A stretch of 44,364 nucleotides of DNA from Phoronis australis (Eukaryota; Phoronida; Phoronidae): NCBI GenBank assembly GCA_002633005.1, contig NMRA01000073.1, positions 250,001 to 294,364 of the forward strand, given 5' to 3'. Of this stretch, positions 1 through 11,000 are shown one piece after another (positions within the stretch are counted from its first letter, which is position 1; the number at the start of each line of letters is the position of its first letter). The translations under genes were made by a program, and so were the position numbers. Below the pieces are notes generated by a model, which was given only the letters and a program-made list of their open reading frames with translations, had not been told where the DNA came from and ran no database searches.

Positions 1-149
1 CTGAGTTGCAAGACCAACCAGTCTGAGTGTGAGCTCGGCTGGCTTTTTTGCGAGAGTCGATTCGTCTAGTTTGAAAGCCAAAAACAGAAGAAAAAACGTG
101 AACAAACGAAATCAACGACTTGCCAACGTTACAAATGTTACTCCTGGCA

Positions 150-290
150 AATTCGCGTGGAGGTAAGTCGTAATGGAAAGTCACTCAGCGACATAATATG
201 ATTATGAAATTTGCAAAAAGCGCAAAGATACATCCATTGCCACAGGTCGTGGGTAGAGGAGAGTGTGGGTGATGGGGGTCGTGGTTCGAT
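150..290. repeat. Dispersed repeat, copy 1
   Basis: About 140 bases resembling 7788-7905: both share an attcgcgtg start, gtcnncgac, taatatgatt, a caaaaagcgcaaagatac-like core and cacaggtcgtgggt. The two copies are in the same orientation and differ by scattered substitutions and small gaps, as expected of an old dispersed element. Type unknown. Confidence 0.6.
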
Positions 291-662
291 GGGGTCATGG
301 GGTGTGGAGGCCGATGAGGTTTTAGAACAATCTTCTGACAGACTATAAACACTACACTCGCTGAAGTTGCGTTTTGCTAATGAGGCCAGTGGGGTTGAAG
401 TCGCCACTGGATATCTGAGGTGCCAATTCGGACGCTGCATACCCTCTGACACAGCGCTACCTATACTAAAAAGTGTCCCTGTAGAAACATGATGAACGAC
501 ACACGGAATGTGGGCATCAATGGGCATGCCTTGATCGGAAGTATACCGATCACATCGCCACCACTTGCACACGCCTTTATGCACTTTACCTGTTTGTGTT
601 TAAGCCACTGGATCAAGGTTCCCTTGATTTTGTTTACTTCGATCACTGCCAGTTTTAATTAA

Positions 663-1616
663 AGGAGAATGCCACCCGATTTAATTAGTCTTTTTTGCCG
701 TCTTAATCGGTCTATATCCACATTGCCTCGCATACGGCCGACCTTAACTTGCCGAGAGGTGTCGCGTTAACCTGTGAGGAAGGTGAGAAACGACGCAACG
801 ACGTCAGTGGTTCATTTGCAGAGAGAATGCCTCTATGTTGCGATGCATCGTTCCCGCTTGTCCAAACTATACAGCTGCGAGGAAAGCGGGTATATCGTTT
901 TTTCAACTACCTCGAGAGTTCGAAATGCTTAGGAAATGGCTCGCAGTAATGAAGAATGAAAAATACGCGGTAAACTGCAAATAGCAAGTATGAGGCCGTA
1001 GAAACATCTCCGTGTATCTGGCCTGCAGTCATCAACAGTGCCTGACGAATGCCGGCTTACCAAAAGCTCGCCGGGATAACGAGTCAGTCCGGCCACGACG
1101 GGCCCGATCGGGCTCCGAGCCACTGGCCGGGATAACAAGCGTTTTGTGTGTTTAGAACTAAAAAAATCACAAGTCTAAACAACAAAAACTTAGGTTCTCC
1201 TGTCTGTATCTCACGGAAAAATACTTCGAATATATCTCCGAACAGACCCCGAACTCCTGCTACGGACCTTGCCTGCCGAACTCTGTAGGCTACGGTGTGT
1301 CCAAATACCAATAAATGCGTAAACAGCGAAATAAAACAACACGTTTTATAAGAACTCGGTGTATTTTTAAAGGTTGTACATCGAAGTTTGGTGATTTATT
1401 GGTGTTAAACGATGAATATAAACGATAAGCTGACACCACTAACCCGTGTTGTGATTGCTGAACAGACTGTGTGCGAAACCAATTACGTCACTGGATAATT
1501 TTAACTCCTCCGTCTGACGTCAGGTGTCAGGTAACGCAACCGTACGTGCCGTTATCGAGTAGAACTACTCGATCTAAATTGATACAAATTAGGTTGTTTT
1601 TGGGTGGCATGCTCCT
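663..1616. mobile_element. Non-autonomous DNA element with TTAA target sites
   Basis: The sequence is bounded by TTAA at 659-662 and at 1617-1620. Immediately inside are inverted ends AGGAGAATGCCACCC and, read from the other side, AGGAGCATGCCACCC (one mismatch in 15). TTAA target duplication is typical of piggyBac and also of Kolobok transposons; which applies is not decided here. No transposase frame is recognisable. The left 400 bases recur at 41357, in the same orientation. Confidence 0.7.
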
Positions 1617-1838
1617 TTAATTGCAAGTATTCGAATCAAAGGTGATCGCCATACTACGTAACAGTAAACTGAAAAGTGTTTCCCAGATTTCAACCAATGG
1701 GAATGACTGACGTCGGTTTCATTACTTTAACCAATGAGAAGCCTTATTAAACAACATTCGTAGCACTGAAAAAAGTGTAGACGCTGCATGGCATTGTCTG
1801 CCAGGTTAATGCTAACCTCTAATTATCCGTGTACTTAC

Positions 1839-2015
1839 CAACCATAATGATGACGCTGTCAATATCAACAGTGGCCTGCAAATCAACAGTCCACGACTGA
1901 CCACTTGTGTCTCGTAATAATGAACACGTAGCGTCATCATCATCTACCCCAAGTGCCGAACTCAACGTACCCACTGTGGAAGATTGTACGGTTGGTTTGT
2001 TCAAGGCAAGATTCG
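1839..2015 (-). CDS. Exon 14: first half of FTP domain 2 (last exon found in window)
   Basis: The acceptor cgtcttgcag is followed by 177 nt with the consensus donor GTAAGT, phase 1 both sides. The peptide begins ANLALNKPTVQSST, the classic opening of an FTP domain, and includes a SWTVDLQ strand at the place of the family's WWRVDL. The matching second half (closing with a LCEVxVYG-type motif) is not visible between 1838 and 1, where a TTAA-flanked element fills much of the sequence. It probably lies beyond the window edge. Confidence 0.88.
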
Positions 2016-5000
2016 CTGCAAGACGACAGAGTATTACGTTAGGGTTCGTTTTCTGTCAAGTGTAGTGTGGTTTAAAGTAAAGTTGCACCCAATCCCAGAG
2101 TACATAAGCGCACTCCCTTTATTTTGAATAGAATGATGCGGTATCTCAGTTGATCTAGAATATCGCATGGCCGGAGTGGAGACGGGGCAAGGAAAAGGAA
2201 AGACAATTGTTATTGCGACTCTAGAAATGGCATGGCTTTGTTTTTGGCTGTGCCCTCCGTCAAATAAACCTGTAGTTGCGTCTTGGTCATTAGTTCTCAC
2301 ATATTTTCCATTTGTTCTGTGACAACGAAGACGCGTAATCTAGAGTAACAGTGTCTGCGATTAACAGCACGTAGGTTCCCAAAATCGTATAGAATTTCAG
2401 CGATTACTAAAAAAGTAAAAGAGGTATTGTGAGTACCGTACAAAGGCTCTCAAAGGGCACTGATTAAAAATTTCCTAACAAAAGCCACGTCATAGATCAT
2501 TGTTGCTTGTGAGATGGTGAGCAATCAGTCTAGTAGATCGGGCTAAGCTTCAAAAAGTGGAACATTACATAGTCTTGTAACCCGTATGTAAATAGCTATC
2601 TACAGCTCGACAAAGCAGTAGACCCTTGAAAAACAATTTTGCCCAAATTGTGCAAATTACAATCGTACCTGTTGTACTTGCAAGATTTAAATCAAGCAAA
2701 ATATAGTACCAGCTCCTAAACAAAACAGAAAAAGTCACTTAATGAAAGAAGTAGGCAGTATATGCAGAAATGTCAACATTTTCCATATTATGTATCAAAC
2801 TCGACGCCATTTTGTCTGTGCACAACTCTGGTATAAGCTAATGTCGTAATTTGTGATAACATGTCAGAAGTTAACCTACTGGCCTCTGTTTACTTGGATG
2901 CCATTTTGAAACGAGAGCAATCCTCGGGATCTTATTCTGGCGGAAGCAGCAACAGGTGAAGGAGTTAATTAACAGCTTATTATTTAAAATGACTTATTCT
3001 TATTAAATTGACATAGGCAGAAAATTGAATTTTGGGCCTAAAAAGCGAGGCCCCCTATATTAATATAGGGGGCCTCGCCGAAAGGCGGCCGAAGAGCGGG
3101 GCCCTCCATATTAATATAGGCGGCCTAGCTTTTTAGGCCCAAAATTCATTTTTCTGCCTATGTCATTTTAATAAGAATAAGTCATTTTAAATAATAAGCT
3201 GTTTATGCTTTTGCAAGAGGCCTTTTAAGAATAGATTTCATTAATTTGGGATTGCGAATTCTTGTTTAGGAAACGTCATCAGAACAGGAGATAACTATGT
3301 TATAAATCATGCATCATTTGAAGCCACTGTGAAGTAGCGCATTCCATTTTTTTTTGAAATTCGCTCTTGGCAAAAATGGCAAAAACCAACACACGTGGGT
3401 AGCATTGGTTTGTGACAGTACTCAAAAGCGAGACAGTTGGACATTATGAAATACTGCTGGAAGGACTTATGCGTTAAGAAAGAATCGCTGAACACGACAG
3501 TTATTAGAGTAAAATGAGAGTGGAGTAATAGGGACACGAAAGTTACCTCTAAATAAACTGCCATATACTTGAACTTCACAAAGACTGAGGCTTGTCGGCG
3601 AGTGTCCATGAACAGAAATCTCGATAAGCCTAGCCAGGTAGGATACGGTTCTGTTGCATTTCAATCTCACAGTAGATTGCTCAGCCAATGGTTCAGAAAC
3701 CAACCCACACTGGGAAGATGTAGCATAGCGCCCAGTTGTATTAAGCAAAGTAATGCTTAAATAGTTCAAATGAGTATCTAAAAGAGACAAAAACGTTTTA
3801 CAAGGCATATTAAAATAGAATAATCATGTGAACTTACACAGTCAAAACTGTTACTACTGTAAAAAAATCACTTACAACCACAAGGTGTTTTTCTACAAGA
3901 AAGAGGGCGACACGGTCTAGACTTTAGGGCCTCAAAGAAAATGGCCGGCGTTTTCCTATGTCTTGCAAAAACTCTTCCTGTGGATTGAAAACAAGTTTTC
4001 ACAGTCAGGACAGTTGTGTATCTGTGAGGATTTAATCACTTTTACTACACCACATAATCAGTTATTGAAAGAGATTGGTGGGTACGCCAACAAACCGGTT
4101 TAGTGTTTACGTTCACGACTTTAGGTCCTCGGTGTGTATACTTTGTTCGCACGCCGATTTTTTGTGCTTTTGGGGATAAGTATTGGACTTATAAAACCTC
4201 CAAAATGGTTTAAGATTATATTTACTTTTTGGTAAACAACAACGCAAAAATATTTGCTATAATGCTGATTTAGTATAAAAGCTAGCTTAATAACAGATTT
4301 ACTAACATGACAGAAAATATTGAGACTCTGAAATGTTAATACGAGTAGGGGTATTAAGTTTTCATCAACATAATCGCAAAATAACAAAAGAACACATCGT
4401 GGACAAAATGTAAAAACTAGGAGGCTGCAGTACACTCGTGAATTGCAAATAAATACCATGGACACCATTGTGTTCATCACAAATTCTTACGGAAATCTAA
4501 AGATTCGAAAGTGCTTTGCACTGCCGTTGTACAATCAACTTACCGAAACTTTGAGTGAAGTTTACAAGAGAGACATTTAGTACGTAAAGAATTCCAGTAA
4601 ATTGTAGTCTCCACCATGGATTTACTTCTTCAGAAGTAGTTGCGCACGTAGAGAAAGAGCCGTCAATTGCAAATTGTGATACCAGATCTGTCTGTGTTGA
4701 CGACTGATGGCTTACACCACGGTCTGCGTAATTATCTAAACAATTTATTAGAATGAGAGGAGCTTGTAGACCACTTGTGGCCCAACGTACTGAAATATAA
4801 TTATAGTGCTTTACAACGAACTCTAACAAACAATGTAGGCCTGACTCAAGTCTTAACAACGAGAACACCTGCTAGTGCGAAAAAACCGTTTCGATAAATT
4901 TGCGAGCAGACTACGCAGAAGTGAAAGATTTCGCCATAATAATGTGAAACATTAACTTTATTTCTCATGGAGTGTGCTTTCTTCAATTTTATCTTAAAGC

Positions 5001-8000
5001 TAATGAGATGGGAATATGTATTAGTATTATGAGCTTCTGTACCCAGCTGGTACGTAGCACGACTTTGGTGTATAGAACCTGGAGCCAGACATTGCCAACA
5101 CACATCCATAAGCAAACGTTCATCATATGACTCTCGTGTACTGTTATTTGTACCCAGTCTCTCTTATACGATTGCGAGATATCCATGCACATTTGCGTGT
5201 TATCGTTTCCTCCAGAGAGGTTTTCAATACTCGATTGGGCGGTTAGATACCTTCCAACTATATGAGTGATGTCACTGGAGCATCACCAACAATAAAATAC
5301 TCTAGGTAAGGGCTGGTTGAATTTCCAGAGTTAGGTACAAAAAGCGTGCATGCGATTGGATATTAGGACCCCTAAGTCGACTAACTCGGTTGTCAAAGAC
5401 AAAAAGACTCTAAAATGACGACATATTTAAAGCTGCTATAAATTCGAGTTCAGTCCAAGCAGCCAACTTTTGAATGAGACCAATTACTAATTGCTATAAA
5501 ATTGGTCTCAACCTCCTTCTTAGTCAGATGAAAAGTGAATTCTGGTATTGCAACGAACTGACAGGTCGTTCTTTCTTGAGACAATGGTCATTGATTAATG
5601 TGACACCTGGCGACAAGTCAACTTGTAGAGCCTGATCTCAAGTTAAAATGAACTATAAGTTCTTTCAATGCCCTAAAGTCACATCCAATTTGTTTAAATT
5701 AAGTAACAACTCGAGACAGATTTTATAAGTGATCTAATTCAAAAATAGTTTTTGTAATGGAAGGTGGGTTTATTGCCCTTTTAAATAGAATCATTCGAGG
5801 TTTCCGAATACATGTAGAGCACATTCACTGTTCCAGCTACATCGCAGATAGCAAAACGCGTTTTACAACGTATGCTTTGTCGGCATGTCTCAAAAATAGT
5901 GCTGCAAAGACGTAGTAAATTGTAAACTCACAATGACAGTCTGGCGTTTCAGACCACGTGCCATCTTCCATACACGTAATGTTTGTGATAACAGCGTAGT
6001 ATCTTGTGTCTGAGCAACGGTAGGTAAGGACAGATCCAAATGTGGTTTCATTTCCCTCTGCAGATCCTTTGCGAGATGAATACGGTCCGCAGTCGACAGC
6101 TGTAAGTGAAATGCTATGTTTTAGCAATGGACTGAAACCTAGTTAAAGATCGTCTGTATTTTCTGCAATCATTTCACGCAAAAGGAGTTGCCATTGTCTA
6201 TTTGCAATGTTTTCCTAGTTCAGCAAATAATCTGGCTTACAACAATTTTTGAAGGCACCTGCATCGTACGAACCTTGTCTATAGCGAAGAATTTCTTAAT
6301 GTTTAATTTTGTGAGAAAATTGTAAAAGTGAAAATCCACTCGATTTCCACATTATGTGCTAAGTGATGAATTACCGTATATTGCAAGTTCCGAAAAACGA
6401 ATGCAATACAGAATTCGCATACCGTCCGATCAACAGGCAGATCGGACGTCTGATCTGCTGTTTGAAAAAATCCACATTATAGTCCGGTCCTTTAGCAGCC
6501 AAAAACACCAAAACATTTACACCCCGGATTAAAGCACACAGGTACTTTGACACACGCTGAATCTCATGGGGGTCGGTTGCCCGAAATTTGAGGCCAAGGT
6601 CAAGGACAAATCAAGGTCAAAGTTCATAAGGTCAAATTTTTTGAAATGGCTCGACAGGTAATATCAGCTTCATTACTGTTTCATATGATTATTAGGAAGC
6701 TTTTTTTAAAATTCAAATTAACGTTGAAAACTTGTACACATAAGTTAAATGCAAAAAAAAATTAATTTTCAGGATACTTAAGACGGTAATTAACATAATT
6801 AATAGAGCATGTATATTTTCGATGAAAATAAGTCTTTTTTTGTTTTCTCCCGCTGAGAAAAACTGTCAAACTGGCATAATTTTGCATTAAGTCAACTCCA
6901 GCATGATTTATCTTTAAAAGAAATTCATTTTTAGATGTTTTTGTGAAAATATTTGCGGTTAATTAAGTAACGAATCGTCCGAGATTACAGGAAATCTGAC
7001 ATCTCCCTGCTACATTTCAAGGAACAATTGTAGAAACTTTTATCATCATTTTTAATTTTATCATAGCTAATGGTAATTTTTTCAATCACTGTGTTATTAC
7101 ATTTTTGTTTGAAGTTGATTGTGACATAAATTAAACGTAATTAAAAGTAATTAAGGTAATTTAAGGTTTCCAGTAGGACAAAATAACAAAGCAGGTTTTA
7201 CTTGTTGTATCACAACTCAGACAGACCTTATATATCTGAGATCACAATAATGTGAAGTCCTAGCTGCACTAAAACTTAAAACAGGTCCAGGCATAATTAA
7301 TTATGTTGAGGAACACATGTTATAAACAAAAGTCTAATTTAAAACTTTGCTTCCATGTAATTGTTTATGTCTAACAACTGAAGCTTAACCCTGCTCATCC
7401 AGACAATAGTATTCAAGCACATGGTATCATCTCTGAGACTCACAGAATGTTGACCTCCANAAATACATCGTCTAGTCTGCTCTTCAGTGAATGGCATATT
7501 CAAGGTTTTTGGGAGAGTGTGAGGAACCGACGAATAAGTAAAATAAATGTCTTCAGGAAATACAGTTTGAAAAAACAAACTTTTAACTAAAAAGTATCTC
7601 AACATTACAATGCAGTATATTGTAAAATTATGAAAATATGAAATTATGCTCATTAACGTCGACGTACTCTCTCCCCAAGTTTAGTAGTACAGGGTCATTG
7701 GTAGATGCACATGTAACTATTTCCGTGGAAACGGTAGCACGCTCACATTTCGCTATTTTGGATCACGTTCTTACGCGAACCAGAGCAGATTCGCGTGTAA
7801 GTAGGTCTTATGGGAAAGTCAATCGGCGACGTAATATGATTTGAAATATGTAAAAAGCGCAAAGATACTTCTATTGTCACAGGTCGTGGGTTGAGGGGCT
7901 TGTGGGTCGTGGGAAGGGGCTGATCCAGAACTGTGATTTGGGGGAAGGGCAGGGCAGAGTATTAGCCAGAATTTTGCCTGTCAGACATTCGCACCCCCGA

Positions 8001-11000
8001 ACTGCTAAATGGAATCTGGGAAATTTCTAAGGTCTCCCCAACTTAAATCCGCCACTGCCTGGTCTTACGTTGACACTTTGGAACTGAGGACCACGTTGCA
8101 TTCTCATGACAAGTTATCAATGGGTCACCAATCATATAAAATCCTTTCTTGCAAAGACACGACATTTGAGAACCAATCTCAGTAGAGTTTCCAAGCAGAA
8201 CTCCGTTTTCGACAATAGGGTAGTCACACGCCTCATCTGTAAATAGAGTGGTATATTCAAGAATGAAATCATATTCCATGCACTCCACACTTCATGAAAT
8301 GTACACTGTAAGCCGGAAATTACAAATCTCCCTATTAAGAAAGTTTATTTTTGCTCTTCATTGGGAAACGTAGTGCGCATGTGTATAAACTACCGGCCAT
8401 CTTTGAATTGATGACCCGCTAGTTCAAAAAAATGGGTTCAACTTGATATGTTCCAGGGAAAGGTTTATAATCGGTAATAGTCGAATTTTACGTGATATGT
8501 CACGATTTTGTTTTTATTGTTTGTTTACTGTCACCGAGTAATTAGTGAACCAGTGCCCAAATGCCCAATACACTATTTGAGATCACTAAGGCCGTATAAC
8601 GCTAGTAAGCAGACGGGTCGTCCTAACTTTCCAAATAAATTCAAGTCTTTACTCAACTTTTAATCGCGAAGTATACTATTTTGATCGCAGTAAATGTTTG
8701 TAGAAACAACTGATATTTGTAACAGAAAATCTCGCGCGGTTTGAGAAAAACTTCGCCAACGAAAAGTTCGCCATTTTATATTTATGAGCGGAAAGGAAGT
8801 TCCACTTAAAAACTACAGATGTGCATGGCAGAACTAGTAAGAAATCCCACGAATTTATGCACTTACAATAGCATGTCGGAAGTGTCGTCCACTTGCCATT
8901 CAGTTGACAGTAAGCTTGTGCGGCACCAATAAGTCTGCTGTTGTTATTGCACTTGATCTGTACAACGGTACCGTAACTTGCGACTGGTCGGACTGTACCG
9001 AGTGCAATTATCGTCGCATTCGTGATATTTGGAGGCGCACAGTGAACTGTTAACAACATAAGAAGGATGAAATACAGGACATTGCTTTACACTGTGCACC
9101 AGAATTATTGGTTGTGCTCATCAAAATTGTTAATACTAATAATTACAGATGTTCACATACTACTGCCGTCATTTCCCTTGACTTATTGAAGCACAACGAT
9201 GGATTTTGAACTGACTACATACTGTATATTCATTGAATTCTGAAGATTTTGTAATAAACATAAAAAACTACATACTCTCTTGAACCAAAAATAGAATTCC
9301 TAAAACGTTTTATAAACCAGAGCCTACCCATGAAATTACATATTTTTCAAGTTTGACACAGAAATCAGCATGAACATAGGTCCACAGATGTGAAGGGTTT
9401 CTGTATCAACACTACTGCAACTCATTGAAATGCCATGAAGCCGTTATATTGGGGCCGTTAACTCGACTGCTAAAGGCTCACAGGCCTTCGACTTTGACTC
9501 ATTTAAACGCAACTGGATGATAACCAGGCCGCTAGTTGAGTGCAAAAATAACAGCCGTGAATTGTGACGATATCTACAGTAGACTTAAAAAACAATACGG
9601 TGACTACGAACTGCCAGTCAGTTTACTCTTCAAATAGTACTTTCTGTCACTAGCCAACGTTTGAAAAATATGTGGTTTCACCGCTCTTACAGTAGGCAGT
9701 TGGCATCGAAACGAAACATGAACAACTTTGACCTGACGTAACTTACGATATTTGTTCATTTGATGCAAGTTGCAAGCAACGGTTAAAAATACAAATCCTG
9801 AATATTCCACCGTTCACCAAAATAACATAACCACAGCAGTGATCTCATTTGGTGGGTTATTGTTGAAGATGCACACTGGCGTAAATACAAACAATAAACA
9901 AAAAAACTGTTAACATTAACGATGCGTGATGTATCAAACAGCCCATGTTAATAATTGTCATGAAACACTTCATGCGAAATGACTCATAAGCTCTCACTGG
10001 ATAGATCATTGTTATTGTGCACAAGAAAACCTCACTTGTGGTCTACAAAGTGTTTCAAAATACGGGCAATCCATTTCAGTATTATAAAGAAGGCAACCTT
10101 TTTCATGTCATTTTTAGTAAAAAATACGTTTCGTTGATAATCCCAGATATTTGTTTCGATTAATAACGGCTTCCCGCAATTTTATTAATTAGTCGTGCCT
10201 TACTCCGGAAATGACGTTTAGGGGGTTAAGAATTTCCCACCATTTCGTTTTCATATAGTCTGACTGTGTGACCTGTCGAGTCGGTCATTGTTTTATCTCG
10301 ATTGTAATGAGTTCGGTTGCCTTTTGCGTTTGTTTACGAGTGAGTCAACATGCCGCACGGCTGCTTCGCACCGGGGTGTACTCATTATTGTCTCCCACAC
10401 TTTGGGAATGCCATTACACTGTTTTCCGAAAGATAACACGCTCCGCCGTACTTGGCCCGTTCGCGTGAAAAACGCAGCGTTACCGTCCACGCAACGTACA
10501 AAGCAGTGGGGAATTACGGAGTGTGTGGCAAGCATTTTCTGCCGTTGGATTACGAAAGAGATATGTACGCGGAATTGATGAAGGTTCCTGCAAAACAACG
10601 CCTGAAAAAGGCTGCCATATTGTCGTTGTTGATTCCCGGTAGTGCCCTTCGCCACCCACGAGAAGTACATTTTTGAAGCGGGTAACCTCGCAAGCTGTAG
10701 TCTCTACAGCAACTAGAGGCGCTTCATCGCCTGTCGCCCGTGCCTCCAAACGTACCCCCAGAGCGTGCAATTTCGAGAACTAGCAGTGATTCGCCCTATG
10801 TAGGTGTTGTCTCCCGCCCAGAGCCTGTAAGCAGAACTGCAGCGTTGTTGAGTAGAGGGAGTCAAAACAGGCCAAGTTCGACACCCAGTGGGGAGGACAG
10901 TTCGTCGTCCAGTGCTTAGGCCGGTGAGCCAAACTTTGATAAGTTTATTGTGGACTTGACTAAAGTATTGGAGCTACTTAGAAGGTGCCACGTGTGTGGC

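Noticed and set aside
138-584. 148-codon minus-strand frame as the missing half of FTP domain 2
   Set aside because: It has no closing CEVxVYG-type motif, part of it is the dispersed repeat shared with 7788-7905, and no acceptor with the needed phase stands out.
3883-3899. 17-base micro-exon between the FTP1 exons (AG before, GTAAGT after)
   Set aside because: It would leave the wrong phase for exon 13, whereas direct joining of exons 12 and 13 gives a normal FTP domain.
4121-4480. 119-codon minus-strand frame between the two FTP1 exons
   Set aside because: Composition is low-complexity hydrophobic, with no splice support; exons 12 and 13 join directly in phase.
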